A stretch of DNA of 64,000 nt from Vicinamibacterales bacterium (GCA_041659285.1 JBAZYO010000020.1:1-64000), one strand, 5' to 3'. Shown: positions 44,223-53,235, numbered from the stretch's first letter. Made by a program: numbers and translations. The notes: a model not told the origin generated them from the letters alone.

Positions 44223-44342
44223 TCCACGGAGAAGGGCGTGCGCAACGTAATCCGTGTGGAAGCCGAGGCCGACACCGTGAGCTTTCTGGTGAACGGCACG
44301 AAGGTGCTGGACGTGCCGCGCGCGGCGGCCGGCGCGCAAGCA
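44223..44342 (+). pseudogene. Fragment of a beta-sandwich-type secreted protein
   Basis: A plus-strand frame includes NVIRVEAEADTVSFLVNG and TKVLDVPRA, the pattern of LamG/concanavalin-like domains in secreted proteins (RVxxxGDxxxFxVNGxxV). The sequence on either side is Arg-rich frame noise. It probably is the remaining piece of a lost gene. Confidence 0.35.
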
Positions 44343-44421
44343 GCCCTGACGAAAGCCAGAGGAATCGCCCCCTGCGGCGGTGACGAAGGGAGCCGGCGGC
44401 AGTAGAATGCGGGCTGACCGC

Positions 44422-47037
44422 ATGAGCCTGCCGAAGGGAACCCGCCTCGGTCCGTACGAAATCCAGTCGTTGCTCGGTGCGGGCGGCATGGGACAGGTGT
44501 ACCGCGCGCGCGATACACGGCTCGACCGCGCCGTGGCGGTGAAGGTGCTCCGCGCCGACGCGGCGCCGACGGCGGCCACGCGCGAACGCTTCGAGCGGGA
44601 GGCTCGCGCCATCTCGCGTCTCTCGCATCCCCGCGTCTGCGCGCTCTTCGACGTCGGAAATGCCGACGGCATCGAGTACCTCGTAATGGAACTGATCGAA
44701 GGCGAGACCTTGGCGGCGCACCTCGCCAAGGGGCCGCTGCCGCTGGACGAACTCCACCGCTACGGCGTTCAGATCGCCCAGGCGATTGCGGCCGCCCATC
44801 GCGAAGGCATCGTGCACCGGGACCTCAAGCCTGGCAACGTGATGCTCACGTCATCGGGCGTGAAGCTGCTGGATTTCGGCCTGGCCAAGGCCCTGCAGCC
44901 GGCGCCGACCGCCGCCGATGCCCCCACCGTCACCCCGCTCACCTCGCAGGGCACATGGCTCGGCACCGCGCCGTACATGGCGCCCGAGGTGCTCCAGGGC
45001 CGGCCCGCCGACACGCGCAGCGACCTGTTCGCGCTCGGCGCCGTGCTCCACGAAATGGCCACCGGCACGCGAGCCTTCACCGGCGACAACGCCGCCACCA
45101 TCACCGGGGCCATCCTCCACCAGGACCCGCCACCGGTGTCGTCGATCAGGCCCGAGGTGGGGCCCGCCTTTGATCGCCTCGTGCGCGAGTGCCTGGCCAA
45201 GGACCCCGACACGCGCTGGCAGTCGGCGCACGACGTGGCGCTGCAACTGGCGGCGGACGATGTCGCCGCGCGGCCCGTCGATGCGCAGCCGCGCGGGGCG
45301 CGCAGCCCGTGGCTCGGCTGGACCCTGGCAGCCATCGCGATGGTCATCGCCGTCGCCAGCCTCCTCACGCGCGATTCGACACGGTCCGGCATCCCGGAGC
45401 GGCTCGACCTGCACGTCAACCCGCCGACCCGCGCCTTTGCGTACAACGCCGATATGGTCACGTTTGCCATCTCGCCCGATGGCCGCGACCTGGCGTTTGT
45501 CGCCACCGATGGCGACGGAGTCCGTCGCGCATGGCTGCGACGCCTGACGGCGGTCGACGCGAAGCCCCTGCCGGGCACGGAAGGAGCCGAGTCGGTGTTC
45601 TGGTCGCCCGATGGCAGCGCCCTCGCGTTCTTCGCCGGCGGGATGTTGAGGCGGCTCGACCTGACCACGGGCGTGGCACTTCCCCTCGCCGAGGTACCTC
45701 GGGGAAGCGGGCTTTCTGGCACCTGGGGCGCCAACGGAGAAATCCTCTTCGCCAGCTCGGAAGGCCAGGCCATCTACCGCGTGACCACCGCCGGCGGGCC
45801 CGCGACGGTGCTCGTCAAGCCAGATCCGGCTCGCGGCGAGACGAAGGTGCAGTTCCCGCACCACCTGCCGGATGGCCGGTCGTATCTGTACTTGCTGAAC
45901 ACGGCTGATGGCCGGTGGCTTCAACGGGCGGCGCCCGGCGAGGCGGCTGTGCGTGTCGGGCCGATTGAGTCAAACGTGGCGTATCTCGACAGCGGACACC
46001 TGGTGTTCGCCAAGCACGGCACGCTGATGGCCCAGCGGTTCGACGCAGCAACCGGCCAGCTGGCTGGCGAGCCGATCGCAATGGCCCCCCAGGTCCGCTT
46101 CTTCCTGACCACGGGCGCCGCCGCCTTTGCGGCCTCGCGAAGCGGGTCGATCGTGTACCAAGCCCAGCGTGACCGCTCGCGGCTGGCCTGGGTCGACCGG
46201 GCCGGGCACGAGGGCGGCTCGGTGGGATCACCGGGAGACGACATCAGCCTTCGCATCACACCGTCGGGCCAGGCGGCGCTGCTGAGCCGCGCCCTGCCAA
46301 GCACCGGGACCTTCGACGTGTGGTCGGTCGATCTCAGCCGCGGCACCGAATCGCGGCTCACGCCGGAAGATGTGCGCACGGAAGTGTATCCGGTCCCAGT
46401 GCCCGGGACCGACGACGTGATCTACGGCGTCCCCGTCGGGAACGCGCCGCGGCTCAACCGTCACAACCTGGCGACCAGCAAGACCGAGGTGCTGTTGCCG
46501 GGCACCCGATTTCAGATTGCCAGCGATGTATCTCCAGACGGAACGCGGCTGGCATACTCGGAGCGCGGGGACAACGGCAACTTCGTTCTCTGGACACTCC
46601 CGCTGGCGGAACCGTCGAAGGCCACGGTGCTGCGCCGCTCCAGGGCCAACGAAGGAAGCCTGCGCTACTCCCCTGACGGACGGCACTACACCTTCACCTC
46701 CACCGAGTCAGGCCGCCAGGAGATCTACGTAGCGGCGGTGGCGGGCGGCGCGGCCGTGCCCGTGTCGGTCGGCGGAGCCGTGATGGCGAGGTGGCCGCCC
46801 GACGGCCGGGAGATCATCTACCTGTCGCTTGATCGCCGGCTCGTCTCGGTACCGTTCCGATCGGCGCCGGCCATCACCCTGGGGGTGGCTGTCACGCTGT
46901 TCGGCGTTGGGGAGAAGGGCTGGATCGACTTCGACCTCGCCCCCGATGGCAAACGGTTCCTGGCCATCGTCCCTGACCTGGTGGCCGACGAGCAGCCGCT
47001 CACGGCGATCCTGAATTGGCGCGGCGCTCCGCGCTAG
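44422..47037 (+). CDS. Ser/Thr protein kinase fused to a TolB-like beta-propeller
   Basis: 871 residues. The N-terminal ~270 form a Hanks-type kinase: GAGGMGQVYRARD, VAVKVL Lys, IVHRDLKPGNVML, LLDFGLAK, GTAPYMAPE, all catalytic residues intact. One membrane helix (LGWTLAAIAMVIAVASLLT, about residues 290-310) leads to an extracytoplasmic six- or seven-bladed propeller of PD40/TolB repeats (FAISPDGRDLAFVATDG, VFWSPDGSALAFFAGG, SDVSPDGTRLAYSERGDNGN, LRYSPDGRHYTFTSTESGRQ, FDLAPDGKRFLAI). Such fusions are abundant in Acidobacteria and should pass an external signal to cytoplasmic Ser/Thr phosphorylation. ATG 44422 is preferred to 44407; both lack a Shine-Dalgarno. Confidence 0.93.
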   Translation: MSLPKGTRLGPYEIQSLLGAGGMGQVYRARDTRLDRAVAVKVLRADAAPTAATRERFEREARAISRLSHPRVCALFDVGNADGIEYLVMELIEGETLAAHLAKGPLPLDELHRYGVQIAQAIAAAHREGIVHRDLKPGNVMLTSSGVKLLDFGLAKALQPAPTAADAPTVTPLTSQGTWLGTAPYMAPEVLQGRPADTRSDLFALGAVLHEMATGTRAFTGDNAATITGAILHQDPPPVSSIRPEVGPAFDRLVRECLAKDPDTRWQSAHDVALQLAADDVAARPVDAQPRGARSPWLGWTLAAIAMVIAVASLLTRDSTRSGIPERLDLHVNPPTRAFAYNADMVTFAISPDGRDLAFVATDGDGVRRAWLRRLTAVDAKPLPGTEGAESVFWSPDGSALAFFAGGMLRRLDLTTGVALPLAEVPRGSGLSGTWGANGEILFASSEGQAIYRVTTAGGPATVLVKPDPARGETKVQFPHHLPDGRSYLYLLNTADGRWLQRAAPGEAAVRVGPIESNVAYLDSGHLVFAKHGTLMAQRFDAATGQLAGEPIAMAPQVRFFLTTGAAAFAASRSGSIVYQAQRDRSRLAWVDRAGHEGGSVGSPGDDISLRITPSGQAALLSRALPSTGTFDVWSVDLSRGTESRLTPEDVRTEVYPVPVPGTDDVIYGVPVGNAPRLNRHNLATSKTEVLLPGTRFQIASDVSPDGTRLAYSERGDNGNFVLWTLPLAEPSKATVLRRSRANEGSLRYSPDGRHYTFTSTESGRQEIYVAAVAGGAAVPVSVGGAVMARWPPDGREIIYLSLDRRLVSVPFRSAPAITLGVAVTLFGVGEKGWIDFDLAPDGKRFLAIVPDLVADEQPLTAILNWRGAPR

Positions 47038-47088
47038 ATCCTGAGTCCTTACGATCCTACCTATGAAGGCATTCCAGTAGGCACCCAC

Positions 47089-48855
47089 TCAGGCGATGGG
47101 CTTGATATGCAGCTCACGCATCTGGCGCGGATCTACGGAGGACGGCGCGTCGCACATCAAATCCACGGCCTGCGTGGTCTTCGGGAACGGGATGACCTCG
47201 CGGATCGACGTCTCGCCCGCCAGCAGCGCGCAAATGCGGTCGAGGCCGAGGGCCAGGCCGCCGTGCGGCGGCGTGCCGTACTCCAGGGATTCGAGGAAGA
47301 AGCCGAACCGGTTCTTCGCATCCTCGTCCGACAGCCCCAGCAGGCGGAACACGTTGGCCTGGGTTTCGCGGTCGTGGATACGGATGCTGCCGCCCCCCAA
47401 CTCCCATCCGTTGAGGATGACGTCGTAGGCCTTGGCCATCACCTTGCCGGGATCCGACTGCAGCAGGTGCAGGTCTTCCTCGCGCGGCGCGGTGAAAGGA
47501 TGGTTTACCGAATCCCAGCGCTTCTCGCCGGCGTTCCAGTCGAACAGCGGGAAGTCCGTGACCCAGGTCAGCTCCCACTTGCCGGCCGGGATCAGGTTCT
47601 GTTTTTTCGCAACCTGCAGGCGGAGTTGGCCGAGCACCTTCGACGCCGCGTCGGGGGCGCCCGAGGCCAGCACCAGCAGGTCCTCCTTCGATGCGCCTGA
47701 CGCCTCGAGCACCGTGCGCGTGCCCTCCTCGCCAATCGCCTTCGCCGACGCCTGCACGCCCTCGGCGGTGTGGCGCGCGTAAATGAGTCCGGCGGCGCCC
47801 AACTGCTTCGCCTGTTCGACCAGTTCATCGACCTCGCGCCGCGAGAACTTCGCCGCGCCGGGAATCACGAAGCCGCGGATGGTGCCGCCATGGGCGACGG
47901 CTTCGCGGAAGATGCCGAACGGCGACTCGGCGAAGAGCGGCCCGAAGTCCTGGATCTCGAGGCCGAACCGCAGGTCCGGCTTGTCGGAGCCGTACTTCGC
48001 CATGGCCTCGGCATACGCCATGCGACGGAAGGGGCGCGGGATGTCCACGCCGATCTCCTTGAAGCACGCCGCCAGCGCGCCCTCGACGATCTCGTACACC
48101 ATCGGCGGCGTCGCGAACGACATCTCGAGGTCCACCTGCGTGAACTCGAGCTGCCGATCGGCACGCAGCGCCTCGTCGCGGAAACAGCGGGCGATCTGCA
48201 CGTAGCGATCGAAGCCGGCGATCATCAGGATCTGCTTGAAGATCTGCGGCGACTGCGGCAGCGCGTAGAACTCGCCCGGGTGCACGCGGCTTGGCACCAG
48301 GAAGTCGCGCGCGCCCTCGGGCGTTGACTTGGTCAGGATCGGCGTTTCGATCTCGTAGAAGCCGTGTTCGTCGAAGTACTTGCGCAGCGCGATCGTGATG
48401 CGGTGCCGCAGGGCCAGGTTGTGCTGCAACTGCGGGCGCCGCAGGTCGAGATAGCGATACTTCAGCCGGGTCTCTTCCGAGACGTTCTGGTCTTCCGCAA
48501 TCGAGAACGGCGGCGTCTTGGCCTCGTTGAGAATGCGCACTTCTTTCGCGCGCACCTCGACCTCGCCGGTGGGCAGCGACAGGTTGATGGTCTCGGGCGA
48601 TCGCCGCTCGGCCTCGCCAAGAATCGCGACCACGAACTCGGAGCGGATGCGCTTGACGCGCTCGAGCAGCGCCTCGTCGCCTTCGACAATGACCTGGGTC
48701 AGGCCGTGGCGATCGCGCACGTCGAGAAACAACAGCGACCCGAGGTCGCGGACACGGTGCACCCACCCCAGCAGGACGACGTCCTGGCCGACGTCAACGG
48801 GGCGCAGGGCGCCACAAGTGTGCGTGCGAGCGAGCGATCCGAGCTGTTCAGCCAT
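47089..48855 (-). CDS. aspS: Aspartyl-tRNA synthetase
   Basis: 588 residues, bacterial type. OB anticodon domain (VLLGWVHRVRDLGSLLFLDV), class II motif 2 (RCFRDEALRADRQLEFTQVD), the bacterial GAD insertion (about residues 280-415), then motif 3 GGLALGLDRICALLAG. FLVPSRVHPGEFYALPQSPQ is the aspartate-recognition block. It charges tRNA-Asp, and may also charge tRNA-Asn if no AsnRS exists; the sequence in this window does not decide. It follows hisS on the minus strand after a short repeat-filled gap. Confidence 0.96.
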   Translation of the reverse strand: MAEQLGSLARTHTCGALRPVDVGQDVVLLGWVHRVRDLGSLLFLDVRDRHGLTQVIVEGDEALLERVKRIRSEFVVAILGEAERRSPETINLSLPTGEVEVRAKEVRILNEAKTPPFSIAEDQNVSEETRLKYRYLDLRRPQLQHNLALRHRITIALRKYFDEHGFYEIETPILTKSTPEGARDFLVPSRVHPGEFYALPQSPQIFKQILMIAGFDRYVQIARCFRDEALRADRQLEFTQVDLEMSFATPPMVYEIVEGALAACFKEIGVDIPRPFRRMAYAEAMAKYGSDKPDLRFGLEIQDFGPLFAESPFGIFREAVAHGGTIRGFVIPGAAKFSRREVDELVEQAKQLGAAGLIYARHTAEGVQASAKAIGEEGTRTVLEASGASKEDLLVLASGAPDAASKVLGQLRLQVAKKQNLIPAGKWELTWVTDFPLFDWNAGEKRWDSVNHPFTAPREEDLHLLQSDPGKVMAKAYDVILNGWELGGGSIRIHDRETQANVFRLLGLSDEDAKNRFGFFLESLEYGTPPHGGLALGLDRICALLAGETSIREVIPFPKTTQAVDLMCDAPSSVDPRQMRELHIKPIA

Positions 48856-48865
48856 TGTCTCTTCT

Positions 48866-48918
48866 GTAGCCTCCGGCTTCCGCCGGCTTCGTAATGTAGC
48901 CTCCGGCTTTAGCCGGAG
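48866..48918. repeat. Two palindromic repeats at the hisS 3' end
   Basis: An imperfect copy at 48866-48890 is followed by CTCCGGC-TTTA-GCCGGAG (48901-48918), each with a GTAGC tail on the plus strand. The TAA stop of hisS (48909-48911 on the minus strand) lies in the loop of the second palindrome, exactly as rarA ends. Confidence 0.85.
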
Positions 48919-50288
48919 ATCAAGGTCTTCAGATACGCGGCCACATCGGCCCGCGGTCGTTGTTCGTCCTGGCGCGTCGCGAGAGTGCGAACAGTCACAG
49001 TACCTGCTTCCAGCTCGGGTTTTCCAATGACCGCTGCAAATGGAATACCCCTCGCCTGCGCATACTGGAACTGCTTGACGATGACGCCCTTCTGATTATC
49101 TTCGGCCGGCGCCTCAGGATAGAGCTCGACGCGCAGGCCCGCCGCCCGCAGCTCGGTGGCCAGCGCCAGGTAGAGCTCGGTGCGCCCGGCGAACCACTGC
49201 ACGACCATGACGTCAGCGGGCGTGGCCACCAGGGACGGCGGGAACATGTTGCGCTCCCCCATCACTACCAGGATGCGTTCGAGCCCCAGCGAAATGCCGC
49301 AGGCGGGCACGTCCTCGCCCGAGAACATGCCGATCAGGTTGTCGTAGCGGCCGCCGCCACCGAGGCTGCCGGCGAGGTCGGGCACGGCAATCTCGAAGAT
49401 CGACCCGGTGTAGTACGACAGGCCACGGGCCAGGCTGGGATCGATCCGGATGCGGGAGGCCGCGCCCGTGGCGCCGCTCAACCGGACAATCTCCTGCAGC
49501 TCCGCCACGCCGGCGGCGCCGTCAGCCGAGACCAGGCCGGTCAGGCGCGCGAGGGTCTCGCGATTAAAGCGCGCCGGGTCCTGGTCGGCATCGGCCGCGG
49601 CCGCCTGGACGGCGGTGAAGAACTCGAGAATGAGCGAGGCGCCGCTGAACGGAATGCCACGGGCCTCGAACTCGGCGGCGACGCCGTCGCGCCCGATCTT
49701 GTCCAGCTTGTCGATGGCCACCAGCGCGTCGTTGTGCAGGTGCGACGGCACGCCGCCCGCGTCCAGCATGCCGGTGAGCACGCGCCGGTGATTCAGGCGG
49801 ATGGTGAAGTTGGCAAAGCCCAGCCGCGTCAGCACATCGTTCGCCGCTGCCAGCAGTTCGGCTTCGACGACCATCGCCTTCGAGCCGATGGCGTCGACAT
49901 CGCACTGATAGAACTCGCGGAAGCGGCCCTTCTGCGGGCGGTCGGCGCGCCACACCGGTTGCACTTGATAGCGCTTGAAGAACTTCGGCAGCCTGGCGCG
50001 ATACTCCGCGACGACGCGGGCCAGTGGCACCGTCAGGTCGTAGCGCAGCGCCAGGTCGGCCTGCCCGGTTTCCGCGCCCTCGCCGCGCTTGAGAATCTTG
50101 AAGATGAGGCGGTCGCCCTCTTCGCCGTATTTCCCCTGGAGCGTTTCGAGGTTTTCGACCGACGGGGTCTCGAGCGGCTCGAACCCGTACTGCTGGTAGA
50201 CGTCGGCGATCACGCCGATCACATGGCGGCGCTTGCGCACGTCTTCCGGCAGGAAGTCGCGCATGCCGCGGGCAGGTCCGGTGTTCAT
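48909..50288 (-). CDS. hisS: Histidyl-tRNA synthetase
   Basis: 459 residues. GMRDFLPEDVRKRRHVI, motif 2 VWRADRPQKGRFREFYQCDV, the histidine A motif LARGLSYYTGSIFE, CGISLGLERILVVM motif 3, and a C-terminal anticodon domain (ADVMVVQWFAGRTELYLALA, GIPFAAVIGKPELEAGTV). It charges tRNA-His. The final codons TCC GGC and the stop TAA are part of a palindromic repeat. The start overlaps the gamma carbonic anhydrase stop by four bases. Confidence 0.96.
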   Translation of the reverse strand: MNTGPARGMRDFLPEDVRKRRHVIGVIADVYQQYGFEPLETPSVENLETLQGKYGEEGDRLIFKILKRGEGAETGQADLALRYDLTVPLARVVAEYRARLPKFFKRYQVQPVWRADRPQKGRFREFYQCDVDAIGSKAMVVEAELLAAANDVLTRLGFANFTIRLNHRRVLTGMLDAGGVPSHLHNDALVAIDKLDKIGRDGVAAEFEARGIPFSGASLILEFFTAVQAAAADADQDPARFNRETLARLTGLVSADGAAGVAELQEIVRLSGATGAASRIRIDPSLARGLSYYTGSIFEIAVPDLAGSLGGGGRYDNLIGMFSGEDVPACGISLGLERILVVMGERNMFPPSLVATPADVMVVQWFAGRTELYLALATELRAAGLRVELYPEAPAEDNQKGVIVKQFQYAQARGIPFAAVIGKPELEAGTVTVRTLATRQDEQRPRADVAAYLKTLISG

Positions 50289-50791
50289 GCCAGGTAATCC
50301 AGGCGATAGTTCACGTAGTTGTCCGCATACCAGCGAATCTCGGCGACTTCTTCGTCGGTGAGCTGGCGCTTCACCTTCCCCGGCCGGCCCATCACCAGCG
50401 AGCGGGCGGGAATGCGCGTGCCCTCGGTCAGCAGCGTGCCGGCGGCGATCACGCAGTCCGACTCGACATGCACGCCGTTGAGCAGCACCGCCGCCATGCC
50501 CACCAGGACGCGATCCTCGATCGTGGTCCCGTGCACCACCGCCGAGTGCCCGATCGTCACCTCGTTGCCGATGATCGTCGGATGCGTGTCGCGCATCACG
50601 TGGATCATCGTCAGGTCCTGGATGTTGGTGCGGGCGCCGATGCGGATGCGGTTGACGTCGCCGCGAATGACGACGTTCATCCAGACCGAAGACTCGGCGC
50701 CAATCTCGACGTCGCCAATCACCTGGGCGCTCTGGTCAACGTAGCTGCCGGCCGCCACGAGCGGAGTCCGGCCCTTGAATGAACGAATCAC
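50285..50791 (-). CDS. Gamma carbonic anhydrase-like hexapeptide protein
   Basis: 168 residues of left-handed beta-helix repeats (AQVIGDVEIGAESSVWMNVV, IGARTNIQDLTMIHVM, VTIGHSAVVHGTTIEDRVLV) ending in a helix that packs on the trimer. The three zinc histidines are in IHVM, IGHS and VVHG. YrdA/PaaY relatives bind zinc; some hydrate CO2. It overlaps hisS by four bases. Confidence 0.88.
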   Translation of the reverse strand: MIRSFKGRTPLVAAGSYVDQSAQVIGDVEIGAESSVWMNVVIRGDVNRIRIGARTNIQDLTMIHVMRDTHPTIIGNEVTIGHSAVVHGTTIEDRVLVGMAAVLLNGVHVESDCVIAAGTLLTEGTRIPARSLVMGRPGKVKRQLTDEEVAEIRWYADNYVNYRLDYLA

Positions 50792-50814
50792 GAGATCACC
50801 AGCTCACCAAATCA

Positions 50815-51369
50815 CTAAATCTTGGGAAGCGTAACCCCGCGCTGCGCCTGGTACTTGCCCTTCTTGTCCTTGTAGGAGATCTCGCACGGCTCGTCACTCT
50901 GGAAGAACAGCACCTGCGCGATGCCCTCGTTGGCGTAGATCTTCGCCGGGAGCGGGGTCGTGTTCGAAATCTCGATCGTGACGTGCCCTTCCCACTCCGG
51001 CTCGAAGGGCGTGACGTTGACGATGATGCCGCAGCGCGCGTAGGTGGACTTGCCGAGGCAGATCGTCAGCACGTCACGGGGAATCCGGAAGTACTCCACC
51101 GTCGACGCCAGCGCGAAGGAATTCGGCGGGACGATGCATTCATCGCCGGTGATGTCGACAAACGACTTGGGGTCGAAGTTCTTCGGGTCCACCACCGTGT
51201 TGTAGACGTTGGTGAACACCTTGAACTCGTTGCCGACGCGGCAGTCGTAGCCGTACGACGAGACGCCGTACGACACCACGCCCGCGCGCACCTGCCGATC
51301 CTCGAACGGCTCGATCATGCCGTGCTCGAGGGCCATCTTGCGAATCCACCGGTCCGGCTTAATCGACAT
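50815..51369 (-). CDS. dcd: dCTP deaminase
   Basis: 184 residues from the ATG at 51369, which has GAGG five bases upstream; a GTG at 51378 would add three. Motifs: YGVSSYGYDCRVGNEF, LGKSTYARCGIIVNVTPFEP with the Ser/Arg pair, the catalytic Glu in EGHVTIEISNTTPLPAKIYA, and NEGIAQVLFFQ. It deaminates dCTP to dUTP for thymidylate synthesis. It lies 12 bases past the repeat following ndk, both on the minus strand. Confidence 0.94.
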   Translation of the reverse strand: MSIKPDRWIRKMALEHGMIEPFEDRQVRAGVVSYGVSSYGYDCRVGNEFKVFTNVYNTVVDPKNFDPKSFVDITGDECIVPPNSFALASTVEYFRIPRDVLTICLGKSTYARCGIIVNVTPFEPEWEGHVTIEISNTTPLPAKIYANEGIAQVLFFQSDEPCEISYKDKKGKYQAQRGVTLPKI

Positions 51370-51380
51370 GCGCCTCACCC

Positions 51381-51404
51381 GGCACCCCTAAAGGGGTGCC
51401 CTAC
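51381..51404. repeat. TAAA-loop palindrome between ndk and dcd
   Basis: GGCACCCCTAAAGGGGTGCC (51381-51400) with CTAC tail; CTA at 51401-51403 is the TAG stop of ndk on the minus strand. The palindrome is identical to the one after mgtE. Confidence 0.9.
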
Positions 51405-51811
51405 AGTTCCATTCCGCGGAAGAAATAGCCGAGTTCGAAGGCGGCGGTGTCCGGCGCGTCCGAGCCGTGCGTCGCGTTGTTGTCGATCGACGCGCCGAAG
51501 TCCTTGCGCATCGTGCCGGCCTCGGCCTTGGCCGGGTCGGTCGCGCCCATCAGGTCGCGCCACTTCTTGATCGCGTCCGGAGCCTCGCGGCACAGCACGA
51601 CGCACCGGCCCGACGACATGAAGTCGGTGAGGCCGCCGAAGAACGGCCGCGCCTGGTGCACGTGGTAGAAGCCCTCGGCCTCGGCCTTGCTCATGTGGAT
51701 CATGCGCATGCCGACAACGCGGAACCCGGCCCCTTCGATGCGAGCGAGAATCTGTCCGGCGACGCCCTTCTTGACGGCGTCCGGCTTAATGATGGCAAAC
51801 GTTCTTTCCAT
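51401..51811 (-). CDS. ndk: Nucleoside diphosphate kinase
   Basis: 136 residues. RTFAIIKPDAVKKGVAGQIL, FRVVGMRMIHMSKAEAE, FYHVHQARPFFGGLTDFMSSG and the phospho-His in DNNATHGSDAPDTA. It balances NTP and dNTP pools through a phosphohistidine. A perfect -10 lies nine bases before the ATG and there is no Shine-Dalgarno. Its stop is supplied by a repeat tail. Confidence 0.96.
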   Translation of the reverse strand: MERTFAIIKPDAVKKGVAGQILARIEGAGFRVVGMRMIHMSKAEAEGFYHVHQARPFFGGLTDFMSSGRCVVLCREAPDAIKKWRDLMGATDPAKAEAGTMRKDFGASIDNNATHGSDAPDTAAFELGYFFRGMEL

Positions 51812-51820
51812 ATCCGCACA

Positions 51821-51826
51821 ATTATA
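51821..51826 (-). promoter_or_regulatory. Consensus -10 nine bases before the ndk start
   Basis: TATAAT on the minus strand, nine bases from the ATG at 51811. No good -35 is at 16-18 bases. A transcript starting seven bases downstream would have a leader of about two bases. Confidence 0.55.
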
Positions 51827-51859
51827 TCCGCCTACGCTTGGGTTTGATCAGCCAAGCTT

Positions 51860-51892
51860 CGGCGAGACCTCGCCGTAGCGGCCGAAGGCCGC
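51860..51892. repeat. Two adjacent GC-rich hairpins downstream of pheA
   Basis: CGGCGAG-AC-CTCGCCG (51860-51875) and GCGGCC-GAA-GGCCGC (51878-51892) stand side by side between the pheA stop and the ndk promoter. There is no T-tract, so this is either a weak or Rho-assisted terminator or a second dispersed repeat type. Confidence 0.45.
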
Positions 51893-51904
51893 GGAGGCGG
51901 GTCT

Positions 51905-53047
51905 TCATCGCGGCAGCTCGCGGGACGGATAGCACCCCAACACCTTGAGAAACACCGTCCTCGCCGCCAGGCCGGCCAGGGCCGCCTGCACCCGGGGCTC
52001 GCCGAGGTGGCCTTCCACGTCGATGTAGAAGACGTACTCCCAGGGCGTGCCGGGCCGCGGCCGCGACTCGAGCTTGGTCAGGTTCAGGCCCTCGTTCGCG
52101 ATGATGTTGAGGCAGCGGACCAGGGCGCCGTGCTCATGGCGGGTCGAGAACACCATCGACACCTTGGCGGCAATGCGCGGGTCGCAATCGATCGGGCTGG
52201 CGGCAACCACCACGAACCGGGTGTAGTTGACGGCCTGATTGGCGATGTCGCGCCGCAGGACGTGCAGCCCGAAGTGCGCCCCCGCCTCCTCGCTGGCAAT
52301 GGCGGCCTCCGTCGGATCCTTCAGGTCCCGCACGTGCTGGGCCGCCAGGGCGGTGTTGCCGGCGGCGACGCCTTCGCAACCCGGCAGCCCGGCCAGGAAC
52401 TCGCTGCACTGGGCCAGCGCCTGCGGATGCGAGTGAATGCGGCGGATCGACTCCACCGGGACGTCGGCGACGCCGAGCAGGCAGTGCCGGACGTCGACGA
52501 TCTCCTCGCCCACCAGCGACAGGTTGTAGCGCAGGAGCAGGTCGTAGGCCTCGTAGACCGAGCCGGCCGTGGTGTTCTCAATCGGGAGCATCCCGCGATC
52601 GACGTGGCCTTCGATCACCGCCTCCAGCATCTCCTTGAACGTCGGATAGGCCTTGAGCCCGACGGCCCGGCTGGTGACGCCGAAGTGCTGCAGCGCCGCC
52701 TGGTGCCCGTAGGCGCCCTCGGTTCCCTGGAACGCCACGCGCAGCTCCGGCTGGGCGGTGTCGGGCGCCGTCTGCAGCATGTCGTGCTGCCGGCGCAGGG
52801 AGTCGTCCAGGATCTCGCGGAAGATACGCCGGACGAACGCCGGGTCGAGCCCGAGCCGCTCGCCAACCGCCGATCGGTGCTGCAGCAGCGCGGTTTCGCG
52901 ATCGGCGTCGCGCACCGGGCCGTCGCCATCCGCCTTCACGCGGGCAATGTCGCGCGCCAACCGGGCGCGCTCGCCGAGCGCCGACACGAGCACGGCGTCG
53001 ATGTCATCAAGGCTCTTCCGAAGCGAAGCCAAATCCTGACTGGTCAT
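51905..53047 (-). CDS. pheA: Bifunctional chorismate mutase/prephenate dehydratase (P-protein)
   Basis: 380 residues. The AroQ chorismate mutase domain (LRKSLDDIDAVLVSALGERA) is followed by prephenate dehydratase (VAFQGTEGAYGHQAAL, MLPIENTTAGSVYEAYDLLL, NYTRFVVVA, the TRF catalytic motif) and a C-terminal ACT domain with the Phe-binding ESRP motif (LNLTKLESRPRPGTPWEYVF). It makes phenylpyruvate from chorismate and should be feedback inhibited by Phe. The ATG at 53047 has GGAGG five bases upstream; a GTG at 53059 overlaps that site. It is preceded by a terminator hairpin and a Phe-rich short frame, suggesting attenuation. Confidence 0.95.
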   Translation of the reverse strand: MTSQDLASLRKSLDDIDAVLVSALGERARLARDIARVKADGDGPVRDADRETALLQHRSAVGERLGLDPAFVRRIFREILDDSLRRQHDMLQTAPDTAQPELRVAFQGTEGAYGHQAALQHFGVTSRAVGLKAYPTFKEMLEAVIEGHVDRGMLPIENTTAGSVYEAYDLLLRYNLSLVGEEIVDVRHCLLGVADVPVESIRRIHSHPQALAQCSEFLAGLPGCEGVAAGNTALAAQHVRDLKDPTEAAIASEEAGAHFGLHVLRRDIANQAVNYTRFVVVAASPIDCDPRIAAKVSMVFSTRHEHGALVRCLNIIANEGLNLTKLESRPRPGTPWEYVFYIDVEGHLGEPRVQAALAGLAARTVFLKVLGCYPSRELPR

Positions 53048-53068
53048 CACGTCCTCCACACCTTCCCC

Positions 53069-53109
53069 AAAAAAGAAAACCGCCGCCCCAGCGTGAACTG
53101 GGGCGGCGG
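53069..53109 (-). terminator. Intrinsic terminator upstream of pheA (candidate attenuator)
   Basis: On the minus strand a perfect 12-base-pair stem (CCGCCGCCCCAG with CTGGGGCGGCGG, 53080-53109, six-base loop) is followed by TTTTCTTTTTT. No gene lies upstream on this strand, so the terminator can only act on the pheA transcript itself. It ends 22 bases before the start codon. Confidence 0.8.
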
Positions 53110-53156
53110 CTTCAGGTCCTTGTGAATTGCCTAACTGGCTGCTTGCGGCCCGGACC

Positions 53157-53228
53157 CTACACGCCTCCCCTGGCGGCCGTAAAGCCGCCGGTGGTAAAGG
53201 ACGTAAAGGACTGCGAGCCGCGAATCAC
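53157..53228 (-). CDS. Candidate pheA leader peptide
   Basis: A 23-codon frame starting GTG (an ATG at 53261 would make 34 codons) encodes MIRGSQSFTSFTTGGFTAAR and three more residues. Its three Phe codons are all TTT, clustered within nine codons, although TTT is rare in this GC-rich DNA. It ends ~48 bases before the terminator stem. CGGCGGC in the leader is complementary to GCCGCCG in the terminator's 5' arm, offering an antiterminator pairing. The alternative is a chance 9-base repeat (GTAAAGGAC twice on the plus strand). Confidence 0.45.
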   Translation of the reverse strand: MIRGSQSFTSFTTGGFTAARGGV

Positions 53229-53235
53229 TTGGCGC

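Larger units (their letters stand above)
43902..44421. other. Intergenic region with gene remnants between phoH and the kinase
   Basis: About 520 bases without an intact gene, between two divergent genes. The phoH-proximal part is AT-richer (GTTAACTATTTGTTACAC on the minus strand, a plausible phoH promoter region). The rest holds two broken coding fragments listed separately, and a TAGAAT hexamer at 44403-44408 before the kinase. Confidence 0.5.
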
